This document shows, piece by piece, positions 23,561 to 36,966 of a DNA stretch of 64,000 nucleotides (its first letter is position 1; the number at the start of each line of letters is the position of its first letter). The DNA is from Escallonia rubra. Lineage: Eukaryota > Streptophyta > Magnoliopsida > Escalloniales > Escalloniaceae. The translations under genes and the position numbers were made by a program. The DNA lies in assembly GCA_033065855.1 (NCBI GenBank), contig JAVXUO010000845.1, positions 1-64,000 on the forward strand. The letters are read 5' to 3'. The notes under the pieces are model-generated. The model saw only the letters and a list, made by a program, of their open reading frames with translations. It was not told the origin of the DNA and made no database searches.

Positions 23561-26500
23561 TGAATCAACCATGACAGGTGTTCATCTAGACCAACCACAT
23601 AAATATGACACTAAAGTCTCTCCTCACTTTCAAAGAAAACTCTATCAAGACTCAACATTAAAACTTGGCTACATCAAAATTGATAAAAAGAATACCTCAA
23701 TTTTTGCTACTCTTTAGAGGATCGTTTCTATGTTCAAATATTCTCATGTTGTTTTTTTCTATTCCCCTTTTTTTAAGGTGGACCGGCAATTGCACTTCAC
23801 TAACTTTTGCATATCGTTGCAAAATTTACATTTATCGACGTAGGACCAAGTAAGAATATCCACATGTACGACTATGCCTTCTTTTTTCACATGCTATTAC
23901 TTTTATCACAAAAATGGTTATGCTCAAGTACAGTGGATCCAATGATGTTTGTGAGCATATTTTGCAAATTAATGAAATGGCTTTTCAACTAAAAGACTTG
24001 GACAGAGAAATTTATGAGGGTTTTCTCGTGCATGACTGTAACACCATGGAAATCCCGAAGCGTTAGACAATTATTTGATCGATAACTCAATGACACGAAT
24101 AACCTCAATTCAATAAACAACCCCAATATAAGTCAGAGCTTCTAATATTTATACAATAATTCAATTTCTCAAAAAAAAAAAATTGAAAAGATTAAATTTA
24201 GGTATTGGAGAGGGCGAAGTAAACAATAGTTTCCCTCGCAGGGGCTTAACTAAACAAAACATTAAAGTACTCCAACTTCTTATCCAGGCTATAAATTATC
24301 TAAGTAGTCTACTGGTGATTATTACCAGCAGAAGGGACAAATAAGGGTGAGTTTTTGAGAGTTTAGTAAGTCGCTTAAGAACCAACGGAGTGATTACAAA
24401 ACATTTTACAGTTTCAATTCGATAGTAATATGAGAAAGAGTCCAACTCCATCCTTTTGATTAGATACTAATAAAATTGTTTTCAGATGCAATGTAAACAA
24501 TCTCATATAACATTGAACATGAGTAATAACAAAGCTACACAGGCAGTGCACCATAACAATGGTAACTACATCTACGTATGTACAATAACTGGTCCATCAA
24601 GGTACAAGCATGCATCCCACGCAGTAAACAGATTATCCTTATATCGTCCCTCCAATACAGACCATCCTTATAACGCCTCAATGCACTATCTCGTGTCAAT
24701 GTGCAGAAGAACAATAATCGTTCAATCAACATGTAAATCGATCCTCAACGGGCAAATGATGAGCATCAACATGAATTTCAGTAATTGATTAAGGCTCAAT
24801 AGTAAGGTCGCAAGGCAATAAAACCATATTGATATCAATTCATAATCCGGAATTCAATGATAGTTGTAAATAAATCGAAGAAACATAAACCAATACAAGT
24901 GAATGAATTAAGGGTTTGAATCGAAATCATTATTTCGGTCCGAAGCTACGCCACCTCAACCATAATTTCTCTGCGCTAACCTAAGTTGGTCAAATTAATT
25001 ATTAGTGTACAATCTACACTATGATATTATAAATTCGATACTAACTCCCTAAACATTGCTCATTCCTCCCCTCAAAAATAATCTGCTCACCGGTGTGATA
25101 TACAAAAACACTCCCTCACATATATAAAATTATCAAAATACCCCTTCGCGGCCATCACACCAACAAAAATCCCAAAACTAGTTCAAAATACCCTTTTAAG
25201 AGACCTAAACTGATTTTTGGACTAAAAAGTCCTTTGAAAATTGTTTCGTTCGAAATTGAGGGTTAAGAGGCCGATTTCATTAGGGTATGGAAAGTTTACA
25301 TGCTTTAGCATGGAGTTTCTTTATGTGGTAGGTAGACATTTGAAAAACCATAGTGAAGTTTCTCACCGATGAGGAGCTTATTGTTATCGATTTGTTCATC
25401 CACCTTGACATAGCTTATAAAATCGAAATAAGCTTCGGAATTGTCAAAATATCGTCACCCGAAAGTTTGAGGCATATATGTAGCGGTCTTTTCATGTCAC
25501 TTTGATTTTAGATATTATATATATACCGCCTTATAAAAAAAAAAAAAAAAAAAAAAAGGCACATGGTTATTTCATATAATAGCATATATTTAATTTTCTT
25601 GTGAAATATAGGGTATGTGCACATCAACCAATTGAATTTCATCACATCATATGTCGAAGTTGATATCAGACTAAGACATAACTTCTTTTTTCCACTAGTA
25701 TGAAGTTGGGATTCAAGATTTCATTATTACATTTAGTATTAACTCTATTCTACGTACCATTTTTATCGTCGAGTAGCCTTTACCGGCTTCGAGCTTAGAG
25801 GTTAGGGTGAATTTCCGTGACGTTGCTTTGCAGATCCAAAAAGGCGAGAAGAAAATTAGAATGTAATTTTCATTATACAAAATTAAAATTCATGTTGATG
25901 GATATGCATAACATAAGAAACTTCAATCCTGGAAACAGAATTTCCGGTGGCAAACTGTAATGGACACATGGTCACATTGGTGTCATACTCATATGATGAG
26001 GAGCAATCATAGCCTTCTCTCGTACTGTACATAAAACAGCTGAAAATTAAGGTCAGCTCGGCTATCCTTGAGGACTGTATACTCTTTTGAAATGGTTTAG
26101 AGTTCTCTCGAGAATTTTAGTAAGTCTTGATTTATAATAATAAGAAAAGAAACATGTCCAGATGGCTTAAGCCAACTTGTCCACCGTAGGGTTAATGTTG
26201 GTTAATTGGTTGTTTGGCTTAAGCTTATGAAGGGCAATGGCAAAAGTGCTTGAGGTGAGGTTGGAGTTTAAGAAATAATGGAGAATAAAAATGGAAAACA
26301 ATAAAAAATACAATTTATACGAGCACCGTAAAGTCTCTTGTTTTCTACCAAGAGATTCTGATGATATTTGCCTACACATACAAGGCAAGAGAGGAGACAC
26401 CCTCCATTGGTATGTAGCCTATAGTCCTACTTAAAAGAAAGAAGGTTCTTCGTATATATATGTGCAATTATTGGTTCACGACAAAACTGTTCCTTGAGGT

Positions 26501-26702
26501 TTTCACGTATTTACACTTCGCTTCTCATATTTACAACTTTGACAGTGTTTTTTGAGGTTGACAAAATCATTGCAAACAACTCCAAAAGTGAATGGCCGTT
26601 TAATTTTGGACGTTAAGTCCACATGTGCGGTGCTAATGCCATTTTGGCATGGGCAAATTTCTCATTTTCCCTAGCCCATCTCTCCTTTCTCTTTGTTCGT
26701 CT

Positions 26703-26751
<49 letters not shown>

Positions 26752-27325
26752 ACACACATAGTGTGTGTGTGTGTGTGTGATGTAGATATTTGTATCTATA
26801 TCTCTCTCTATATCTACTCACCAATCTCTACTGTTTCAATTATTCCATATAGCCTGGTTAACTAGTTTATGTTTCTTTATGGTTGAGAAAATTAAATCTT
26901 GTTGACTTGCTTGCTGAAATTTCTAGAAAGATTTTTCGGAATTTTTTTTATGTATATGGAAAACTAGAGCTGTGCAATTGAGCTCCTAGTACGTCATTTG
27001 ACCCGGCTAAAATTCACTCCTAAGTACTTTTTATATCCTATATTTTTCTCTCCCACTCTTTCTGCACTTTACCGCCAATCACCATGACTGCCAAAGAAAA
27101 AGTTGCGATCTTAAAGTAGCTGGCTATTGCAATAGGTGACTTCTGTCATATCTAATATAGGTGAAGATATCTATGTTTAGCCAGCTCTTCAATTAGTAAA
27201 TACAATATCTGTTAATGCCATATATCACCATTCGTCAACCTCCATAATCTCCAACGATGTAAACCCTATGGTTTCTTTCTCTTATCTATGGAAATCATAG
27301 ATCAAAATAATGGAACTGTAGTTTG
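23561..27325. other. Non-coding DNA inside duplication copy 1
   Basis: No gene is supported. The stretch has a poly(A) run at 25535-25556 and CT and GT microsatellites at 26706-26780 whose lengths differ from copy 2 (50973-51018). The 100-codon open stretch at 24486-24788 is kept in both copies only because they are nearly identical; it shows no domain. TGTAACACCATGG at 24038 looks like an LTR start, but no matching end was found. Confidence 0.55.
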
Positions 27326-27330
27326 TAAGT

Positions 27331-28153
27331 TGTTGGAGTATTTTAACAAAAAATTCTCCTTTTTACAAGATTGATTTTGAGAAAACATTGAAGTTTTGAG
27401 TAAAATCATAAAGTGCTTTAGTCCCACGTTGCTTGAAAATAGTAAGGAAATGTTTTCTTACATACTTAAACGTTTGGAAAGTATTTGTCCCACATTGGCC
27501 ATTGTAAAGAATGTTAAAAAGTATATAAGATGACACTCCTTGGCCTTTTTGTAAGTTGTGTTTGAGTCTAAAACTCGCACGCGCATGAGGGAAGGACAAG
27601 TGGGGGACCCCAGAACTCATATGGGACTATAGCAAGACTATTTATACTGCAAAATATAGTTGTTGGGCAACAGTCATATTCTTTATTACTCCCCAACAGT
27701 CACATTTTCTTTTATTACACAACAGTCATATTTTTTTTTTACAGCTTTTTATTTCTGAAATGAATTTCGGATTTATTTCTTTGTAACAGATTTCCAACAG
27801 CTATTTTTCTTCACCTATAAAAGGAGACCTCTTCCACACTTTTCCAACACAACTCAAGATTTCTCTTTAGCTCTCTTTTCTGATTTCTAAACACTTAGAC
27901 TTGTGGGCATTCTGGTAAGGTATCGAGTGAAGCTTCTGCTTCATTCGTTTGTGCAGAATTACAAGTGAAGCAACAGTGAAAGCTGGGTTGTTGTATCCCG
28001 GAGGCGACGAGTCAATAACCTTGCTGCACCGGTGGTAATCCTTCGAAGGGGCGCGAATCGTCTTAAGAGAGCGACCTAGTCTGCACCTCAGCCAGCTGAT
28101 TTACATTATATTCTTGGAGTTCTTATTGCCTGTTTCTTGCAACAATTCCAACA
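27331..28153 (+). mobile_element. Solo LTR with 5-bp target duplication (copy 1)
   Basis: It begins TGTTGGAG and ends TTCCAACA, the TG...CA inverted ends of plant (Copia-like) LTRs. It is flanked by TAAGT on both sides (27326-27330 and 28154-28158). The length is 823 bp. It contains CCCACATTGG promoter-like words and a TATA-type CTATAAAAGG at about 27815. No retrotransposon coding region is attached, so it is a solo LTR left by recombination. The orientation is assigned from the TATA motif. Confidence 0.85.
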
Positions 28154-28158
28154 TAAGT

Positions 28159-29996
28159 CAATGAAAGGAAATAGAACTCTGATGGTGAGTGGTTGCAGTT
28201 ACTTGATCTTAGATTTGGCTTGGATTGGTTGAAGATTACGTGGCGAACGGATGCCTTATGCTTGGGATTTTGCCTGGAGTTAGTCTTGGTGGTCGAAGGG
28301 AAGAGAAAGAAGAGGAAGCTGCTGGGGGTATGGGTCCGTCGCGGGGAAGATGGCGAGGATAGAGAAAAAGAATCATCCACGCAATTTACCTCACGGTCCT
28401 CACCAAGAGAGAGATAGAGAGAAGAAGAAGAAGAAGAAAAAGAAGGAAGAGGGAAGATGGGTCACGGAAAATGATAAATTTGCCCATGCCAAAATGGCAC
28501 GTGCACCGCACATGCAAACTTAACGTCTAAAATTGAACAACTATCTACTTTTGGAGCTGTATGCAATGATTTTGTCAAACTCAAGGAACACTATTGCCAA
28601 AGTTGTAAATGCAGGAAGCGAAGTGTAAACACGTGTAAACCTTAAGGGACATTTTTTGTCATTAACCTTGCAATCATATAATTGATGTAGGACATAAACT
28701 GTAGGCTTTTTATGTCCGATCCCGGACATAAACTAAATTTGTAAAGCTATTATGTAACAAAATGGGTGTTACGCATTGATATACCAACTTCCAACCCAAA
28801 TGCAAAATCCTCTATTACGGACCATAGGTAGACAAAAATGGAATGAACACCGTAAAGGATTTGGAACCGTTTCATTCAAAAACATCAAGTGTAGACTATG
28901 TAATTTTGAGATTGTTCAAAATTTTAGAATACATACTCTTGAAAGTCTTCAGAATCAGAGCATGCAAGATGCAGCTTCCTAGGTTTTCTTCTGAATTCAC
29001 CCAAGAAAAAGTGAATGAAGTAAGTCATTAATCATGCAACATATTATAAGAGTACCATGATTAGATTTCAAGGAAAAAGTGTCACGAGGTAAGAGAAAAG
29101 GCGGGAAGGAAGCAGAGAAAGAGAGATTGAGATAGCTAGGAAGAAGGAAGAGATGAAGAAAAGGGGCGATATAGAAGAAAAGAGGGGAAAAAAGCTGAGG
29201 GAGAGCACGAGACATGAAGAAGGAAGAGAAGAGCCAAAAGAAGACACGAAAATATGTCCATATCTGTTACTATAGAATTAAAAGTCCAGATTAATTATGA
29301 TAAGAAGTCCAAATTCAAGGTATCAAAGTTAAGATTCAAGGCATTATAGGTCCCCAAGGTGAACTCAGAGTTAACCACAGAGCTAAGAATTGAAAAATGA
29401 CACGTGGCAAAATTTCAAAGAGAATGGATCCGGCTCCTATCCCTCGTAACAAACAACCTCTTCGGAGGTTAGCAAGACCGGAATAGACAGCTATCTCTGA
29501 CGATCATATTGTGTATCTAGATGAGACTGACTACAATCTGCGCATAGCAATGATTCTACATCCTTAAATAAGCTATTATGAGCAAGCACTCAACTCAATG
29601 GCTTGAAGCCATAAAAGATGACTTATCGTCAATGAAAATATATAGAGTTTGGGACTTTATTATTCTTTTGTTTAAGCTGTTATATTTTATTGAGAGCAAA
29701 AACCATTTAGATATCTAAAATAGATGTCCAATATCTTTTTGTTGAGGTACTGAACTGTGCAAAGAGTTTCATGTATATGTTTATCGAGTTCGATATCTCG
29801 TGAGTATCTGTTTATCAATATTTGCTATGGTGCTCAATTGTGCTGGCATGAGAGGTTATGTGGTCTTAGTCGAATGAGGTAGTTGTCCTCACAGAGTTAA
29901 ACTCTAACTATTAGAATGCTAGTGTTCTATAATTAATGTTGACTCTGTGCCCTCGATAATACGAGCATTGATATATATATATATATATATATATAT
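28159..29996. other. Non-coding DNA inside duplication copy 1
   Basis: No gene is supported. There is a GAA/GAG-rich purine tract at 28410-28455 and another at 29090-29240, and a (TA)n tract at about 29971-29995 that is the target of the next element. Confidence 0.5.
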
Positions 29997-32614
29997 GGGT
30001 CCCGATCAGGATACACTGGTGGATAATATCCATCGGACCGCACCCCCTATGTGCAGTTTGTATGATTTGTTTTTTTTACACCCACCCACCCCCCACCCGT
30101 CCTTTACCTGCCCCCCTTTCGCGTATCAGTTAATCCCTTTCCAGTCTTTGGAAAAATCTGAAATTTTTCCCTGATACAGATCTTTTAAAAATAACTAGGG
30201 TCTCTTTTTTGTACTTTGGCAAAATATAGCTCTAGCTATGTTTTATAAATTCGTGAAAAATTGTCTAATTAGGTTTTCACCTTTAGCGACAATTACGCCC
30301 CGCAATCAGCTTCAAAACAACATTTCAGGTGTTTTACTTACATTTCTGGACTAAAAAGTCCTTCGAAAAACTGTACCGAAAAATTACCAAAACACCCCTC
30401 TCGGGGTGGCAAATTACCAAAATGCCCCCTGGCTTTAGAAAATCTCAAAAGTGCTTTAAAATGCTATTTTAAGCTTCCTGAAATCATTCTTCATCTCAAA
30501 AGTATTTTACAAAAGTTTCGCCTAAAAATTCCGAACCGGTGTCCAGATCGAGTACTTAAAAGCCCTTTCGGCGAAAAAAATAGCTAACGGCTTCGAAAGG
30601 CAAGCGTGGGGGCCACGAAGAAAAAAGTGGAAGGCCGCATAGAACCTCAACTCCTTGCCGTTCGGGGGTGGGGGGCCATGCACGAGAAAGAAGGATATGC
30701 AAAAGAAAACAAGAAACCAAAAAAGGATACGAAAAAAAAACAAGAAAAGCAAAAGAAAACAAAAAGGGAACCGGGGTGGGGGCCACGAAGAAAAAAGCAA
30801 GGACAGAGAACCGCCCCCTTGTTGGGGTGGGGGCCCACGGGGGTGGGGGAGGAAGGGGGTGGGGGCACGGTACAGTGAACCGGGGGTCCTTGTTGCGGTT
30901 CGGGGGAGAGGGGGGGGGGGTGGGGGAGGAAGGGGGTGGGTGGTGGGGGCCACGGTACAGTGAACCGGGGGAGAGGAAGGGGGTGGGGGACAGTGAACCG
31001 GGGGTCCTTGTGGGGGTGGGGGGAGAGGGGAGGGGGTGGGGGCCACGGGGGTGGGGGTGGGGGAGGAAGGGGGTGGGGGCCACGGTACAGTGAACGGGGG
31101 GTCCTTGTTGCGGTTCGGGGGAGAGGAAGGGGGGTGGGGGCCCACGGGGGTGGGGGAGGAAGGGGGTGGGGGGTGGGGGCCATAAAAAAAAAGTAGTCTC
31201 AGAGAACGCAAGTTGCGGTTCGGGGTGGGGGGTGGGGCCCACGTACGAAAGAGAAAAGAAAAAAGGGCAGGGGGTAGGGGGCCACGAAGAAAAAAAAAAA
31301 ACCAAAGCGCAACACCATTTTAGACTTAATTATAGTCGTTGCAAAAATTTAACAGTGTAGAATTAGCAAAATACCCGTATCGGGGTGGCAAATTATCGAA
31401 ATGCCCCCTGGCATCGGAAATCTCAAAAGTGCTTTGAAATGCTATTTTAAGCTTTATGAATTCATTCTTGATCTAAAAAGTATTTTACAAAAGTTTCGCC
31501 CAAAAATCCCAAACCTGTGTCCGGATCGAGCGCTTAAAAGCCCGTTCGGCCAAAAAATAGCTAACGACATCGGAATGGCGCAAATTCCAGGGAAACGGAA
31601 CTTCCCAACAGCCTAGGGTTCTCATAAAAGTTTCGCGCGAAATCGCGCTAGTTTGATATTTTAAATTACACTGCGAAGTTACAAGGTTCCCCGTATCAGT
31701 TGACCCCTTTTCAGTCCAGGGAAAAATCTGATATAGATCTTTTAAAAATAACTAGGGTCTCTTTTTTGCACTTTTGCAAAATCTAGCTCTAGCTATTTTT
31801 TATAAATTCGTGAAAATTTCAAATTTTGACCCCCTAAAAAAATGACTATTTTTTGGACTTCGAATGAATATTCGCTAATAAACGCTAGTTCAATCCCTAA
31901 TTTCAAACTCTCAAAAAACAAGAATTTTAGACTATGGTAAGAACAATTTAAGCTAAACACAATTTAAACAAATCATTGGTAAGAACAATTTGAAATTAAC
32001 ATTGAATTATAAGAAAATTTAAAATACTTACTTGTTTTAACTTGATATATTTGTATCAAGAAAAATCCACCGATCTTCTAGCGTAAATTTTTTTCGTTTG
32101 TATTGTTGTGGAGATTATGTAAGTGAGATATGGAGTATGAAGTGTGTGTTGGTAAAGATGATGGGGAGTGGAAGAAATGGTTCGGGGAGAAGGGTTTATA
32201 AAGAGAAAAAAATGAGGGAGAGAGATGAAAGAAAGCAGAGAAACGTCGGAAAAAGGACGGGGAACCGGGCACGTGGCAGGGGGGCCGCAAAATGGGGGGG
32301 GGGGGTTGCAAAATGGTGACCCAGATTTGGGGGGGGGGGGTGCCACGTGAGGCAGGGGGGGCCCCTGCCACGTGGCAGGCAGGGAAGGGGGACCCCTGCC
32401 ACGTGGCAGGCAGGGAAGGGGGGACTGGGGACCCCTGCCACGTGGCAGGCAGGAAGGGGGAAGGGGGACCGCTGGCTGCCACGTGGCAGGCAGGAAGGGG
32501 GACCGCACGGACGGTGGTGCGTGGGTGGGTGTAAAAAAAAATTAATTGTGCAAACCGCACATAGGGGGTGCGGTTCGGTGGATAATATCCACCGGTCGAT
32601 ATGTAACAGCCCCC
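29997..32614. mobile_element. TIR element private to copy 1, inserted in a (TA)n tract
   Basis: Both ends lie within TA-repeat DNA that is continuous in copy 2 apart from a different insertion. Near the left end GGTGGATAATATCC (30019), ACCGCACCCCCTATGTGC and TACACCCACCCAC form an inverted pair with 32520-32600 (GTGGGTGGGTGTA, GCACATAGGGGGTGCGGT, GGATAATATCCACC). The outermost ~20 bases do not match well. Inside, two direct block pairs occur in mirrored order: about 30120-30255 with 31685-31815, and 30350-30600 with 31345-31580. They surround a G-rich minisatellite at 30600-31285 (GGGGTGGGGGCC variants). No transposase is present, so this is a non-autonomous element of unknown superfamily. Confidence 0.7.
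32268..32490. repeat. G-rich tandem array with six CACGTG (G-box) palindromes
   Basis: CACGTG occurs at 32270, 32344, 32369, 32400, 32439 and 32480. Most copies sit inside TGCCACGTGGCA, with GGCAGGnAGGG and CCCCTGCC around them. CACGTG is the core site of plant bZIP and bHLH factors. The array may simply be a minisatellite; binding is not shown. Confidence 0.75.
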
Positions 32615-32621
32615 TATATAT

Positions 32622-32682
<61 letters not shown>
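32615..32682. repeat. (TA)n microsatellite, right part of the split tract (copy 1)
   Basis: A nearly pure TA repeat up to about 32679, directly right of the TIR element. The matching tract in copy 2 is at 56132-56176. Confidence 0.9.
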
Positions 32683-34034
32683 TAGTTGTAGCATGCGATA
32701 ATACTTTTCAAAAAACAAATATCACATGTGATGCATGAGAGCAGGCAAACATAATCCCTCTATGGGTTTTTCTTTCTTAGCATCAACTCTCTTTTTGGTC
32801 TAACGTTTCTAAAAAAAAATTGACTCTCAAATGCAACGAATCAACCGAAGTACTTTATAAACGATTACGCCCCTCAAAAAAGGGAGATGATCAAAAATCG
32901 GGATCAAGCAAGCATTACCCCTTTTGGAAGATGTCGGCTGGAAATGGCTGTATTCAGCTTGGCGAACCTAGCTTATGTCAAGAGAGGAGTAAGATACGAC
33001 ATTCGTTGGAACAAAATGTCACAACAAAAAATAACAAGTATACGCATGGATGTAAATGAAAATGGAAAAAAATCAAGCTCAAGAATGTTGGTACGAGAGT
33101 GGGTGTTACTCTTCATACCGTTGTAGAAGATCAAATTCAGTTTCGAAGAGAGAAACTGAGAAGCGAAAGTGAACTTTTAGTTTGTTTTGGTTAGGGGGTT
33201 AGGGAACTGGTGCATGGGTGGGTAACTTACGGGCGCAATGATTTTCTGCAATTACGGACTATCAAAGGATGAACCACCCTTAAATCATCAAACCCTACTG
33301 TTTGCGTTGTTGGGCAAACTCACAATCGATTTGTGCGCCCGTAGCACAATCGATTAAAAGTGCGGAATCTTTTTTGCCCCTCGGCCCTGGAGACTTCCCT
33401 GAAAGCGAGAAACGTTGACGAACAGATAAAGCTTTCGATTGATTGTAAATGTTTACACAACAATATTTTCAAGTCTGGAAACTGAACTTCCTATCAATGG
33501 TAGCAAAAGCCTCTAAACATAAGAAAGAAAAAGACTTCAAGTCTTGATATGTCTGGTTGATGATTAATTCTTCTTTGGCCTACTATTTATACTAGAGGCT
33601 TTGTAGAAAATATCTACTATTACAAGACAAACTATCCACTTAAAAAATAAACACCCACTAATAAGTAACCGGCCACACTTATCCCTTATCAATAGGTACT
33701 CATTTTCAGAAGTTGGTTTCTTTTACTTCTTGAATCTTCCATTATCTCTTCACAAATAATAAAAAGTAAATACCATTTAGTGGCACTTAATCAAAGTGAA
33801 CTCATTAGTGAAAAATGATATTTTCGAGTGCAAACACCTAGACAAACTGATCCAGAAAACAAGCCTGCACTGCTGAATAAGAGCTAGAAAGGTAGAGGAC
33901 AAAGATGAAGCCTAAAACAGTCTCCATCGAGTAGGCATATGTTTCTTCCTTTCTCGTTAGACTCGCTCTAAAGCTAGATCAAAGAATTTGAAGATCCAAA
34001 GGAGTTTAAAGTTTGGAGTATGCCTCTCTATTGA

Positions 34035-34726
34035 GGGCCAGTTTGACAAAAAAAATTTGCTCTTTTTTTTTCAGTTTTTAAAAACTGGAAAAAAAAGGAG
34101 CGTTTGGTAACCATTTTTTTTTCAATTTTAAAAACCAGTTTTTAAATTGAAGATTAAAAAAAAAACTGTAGAAACTAGTTTTTTTTTTCACTTTTGGTTT
34201 TTTTTTCTTAGACCACCACCACCACCCTCCCATCGCCGGCAGCCACCTCAGGCGACCACCGTCGGCCGCCGGCGACCACCGCCGGAGACTGCCGGCAGCC
34301 ACCTCCGCCCGCCGGCGACCACCTCCGCCCGCCGGCGACCACTGCCGGAGACTACCGGCAGCCACCTCCGGTCGCCGGTGACCACCGCCGGAGACTGCCG
34401 GCTGCCACCTCCGGCCGCCGGCGACCACCGGCAGCCACCTTTGGCCGCCGGCGACTGCCGGCAGCCACCTCCGGCCGCCGGAGACTGCCGGCTGCCACCG
34501 CCGGACGCCGGCCACCACCGCTACACCCCACCACCGCCACCGCAAACCACCAAAACAAAAAAAGTCAAAATAAAAAGGGTTACCAAATACAAAAAAAAAC
34601 TCAAAAAAAAAAGGGGTTATCAAACACCCACATGTTTTTATAAATAAAAAAAAAATAAGCTGCTCTTTAAAAAACTGCTCTTTAAAAACTGAAAACCAAA
34701 AAAAAAAATTTGTCAAACGAACCCTG
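34035..34726. mobile_element. MITE-like element with GC-rich core
   Basis: The ends are GGGCCAGTTTGACAAA on the left and TTTGTCAAACGAACCC on the right, which are inverted complements with a few changes. They are followed inward by long A/T runs and CTGAAAAC/GTTTTC words. The centre (34215-34540) is a GC-rich minisatellite of GCCGGCGACCACC and GCCGGCAGCCACCTCCG words. It has no transposase. Long open frames in the core come from base composition. Confidence 0.6.
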
Positions 34727-35266
34727 AGTCTTGATGATCCATTATCCCAATCTGCGAGATAAACTGTAAAAAGACGTCAATTATCCCCAATACTTGCATC
34801 CGACTTGACTGCTGATTTATCTAACTCTCATCAGACAATGCACAAAATTTCAGATCCATTTGAAAATGCACGTGATCTTCGTAGATTGTTGATCTCTTAA
34901 AGGAAGACATCTAGAAAAGACATTGCTTTGCCTAGTACCTAGCAAGTTATTTTGAGAGCTGTGTTTGTTTACAATGTTTTTGTGCTTAGTTGAGTTCTAG
35001 AGGCTCCATTCTGGCATGGGCCTTCTAGCTATAGTCGATTAAGAAGATTCTTTTTGTTTTTTTTGGGATCAACTATGGGAACTTGTCTTATAGGTTACTT
35101 CCATATTGGTATAATGTTGGTTTCCATTTATTGGAGCATATACTTTTAGAGTTTTGATATTAATATTTTTGTACTTTTTGCGGTTATTTTTGCATTTTCA
35201 TCAAATATGTCCTTCAATTTTTGAATCTGCCCTTTGCCCACCTGCCTTTTGTTCGAGACTTAGGCT

Positions 35267-35865
35267 TCGTTTGACAAATTATTTTTTTTTGGTTTTCAGT
35301 TTAAAAAAATAATAATTTAAGAGTAGTTTAAATTTTTTTTTTTTTACAAAAACAAGTGAGTGTTTGATAACCCAATTTTATTTTGAGTTTTTTTTTTTTT
35401 TGGTGTTTGATAACCCAGTTTTTATTTTGAATTTTTTTTTTGTGGTGATTTGCGGTGGCAGTGGTGGGGCGTAGCGGTGGCTGGCTGCCAGCGGTGGTCG
35501 CCGGCAGTCGCTGGAGGTGGCTGCCGGCGGCAACCTCCGGCGACTGCCGGCAAGCCGCCGCGGTGGTCATTGAGGTGTCTGCCGGCGGTGGGAAGGTAGT
35601 GGTCTCAAAAAAAAAAACCAAAAGTGAAAAAAAAAAAAACCAGTTTTTGGAGTTTTTTTTTTTTTCTTTAGTTTAAAAACTGGTCTCTTAAATTGGAGAA
35701 GGAAACATTTTTTTTTTTCTAATTTCCAAAACTGGAAAAAACTTCTTCAATTTAAAAACTAATTTTTTAAATTGGAGAAGGGAAAAAAATGGTTACCAAA
35801 CGCATTTTTTTTTTCTAATTTTCAAAATTGAAAAAAAAAACCGAAAAAAAAATTGAGTGTCTAAA
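35267..35865. mobile_element. Related MITE-like element
   Basis: It starts GGCTTCGTTTGACAAATTA and has the same A/T-run architecture. A GC-rich core at 35445-35600 reads TGGCTGCCGGCGGCAACC, the opposite strand of the core in the element at 34035. The right end is degenerate and is placed only roughly. Confidence 0.45.
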
Positions 35866-36305
35866 GTGACTCTTATACCATATATTTTCTACTTTAGACT
35901 TGGTGCGTGAATAGTTAGAAAAGGCGGATGAGATGGACTAGACTATAAAATTCATCGACTTTAGAGTTGGTGAGCGAATAGTTATAGGTGAATCGTCATT
36001 GTGAAGAGTCTTAAACGTGTCCGTGTAATGCAATCATTATGCCTGATATTTTGTCATCAAAATGGACTGTGTGCACTGTGCAGTGAAAAGATACCACCCA
36101 GAAAACAATTGAGTGGTCACATCAGGCGTGAGTGTTTTGGCGGACATTCGGTCCCATTTTTTAAAGGAACCAGTTGATCACGGTATTAGCGGACAAATTA
36201 AAGGTGCAAGGAATCTCACTTTTTAGGACACTCTCTACTGATCAATGGTTGCTAACCACAACCACCAAATGTATGCTGGCCTTGGCCTCTTCACACCTTT
36301 TCGTA

Positions 36306-36673
36306 TTCTCTCTCCGTCCCTTTTTAAGTGATCATATATTTTTTTTGGGCCGTCCCACAAAAAATGATCACTTCCAAATTAGGAAAGATTCTTTAGGTTA
36401 CATATTTACCCTTTCTATACTTTTTTTATTATATTTCTCTCACCACATTTAATTCTCTACCAACTCATTTTCTCTCTCATGGCCCACCACTTTACACTTT
36501 TTTATTCTATTTCTCTCTCCACATTTAACACTCTACCAACCAATTTTCTATCTCATGGCCCACTCTCTTCCTCCCTCTCTCTAAAGGGTAAAATGGGAAA
36601 GACATAATATATAACCTAAATTCTTAATATACGTGCAAAATAAAATGAGTTACTTAATAAGGGACAGAGGGAG
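36306..36673. mobile_element. Stowaway-like MITE
   Basis: The left end is CTCTCTCCGTCCCTTTTTAAGT and the right end complements CTCCCTCTGTCCCTTATTAAG. These are close to the usual Stowaway CTCCCTCCGT terminus. It is flanked by TA on each side (36304-36305 and 36674-36675), the Tc1/mariner target. It is about 370 bp and non-coding. Confidence 0.75.
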
Positions 36674-36966
36674 TATTAGACTTCATTAGTCATACCAAAT
36701 GAAGTCTAATATAATTGGACTTTGTGCGGTTAAAGGAAACCACCCACGTTCTCCCGTGGAAAATAATTGAGTCGTCACGTCAGGTGTCAGTGCTGGGCAG
36801 AGATCGGTCCCAAATTTCAGTAGTGGTAAGTTGATCACAATACCAAGGGACAAGTTAGTCAATAGCTCAAGAGGACAATCAAAAGTGTCAGGAATCTGAA
36901 GGCTGATGGCCAAAACTTGAATCTGAAGCTACACGATTCAACTTCACAAGGATACAACAAACTAAG

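Noticed and set aside
24486..24788. 100-codon frame conserved between duplicates as a gene
   Set aside because: Conservation is explained by near-identity of the whole duplicated segment; there is no domain, promoter or splice support.
24038..25300. Second LTR beginning TGTAACACC
   Set aside because: Only a start-like motif was seen; no matching end, target duplication or polypurine tract could be found.
30522..31305. Long proline/glycine-rich open frames
   Set aside because: They are translations of a G-rich minisatellite in several frames on both strands; low complexity, no start or splice support.
34078..34716. 166-212 codon GC-rich frames
   Set aside because: They lie in the GC-rich core of a MITE-like element and run into poly-A/T termini; no domain.
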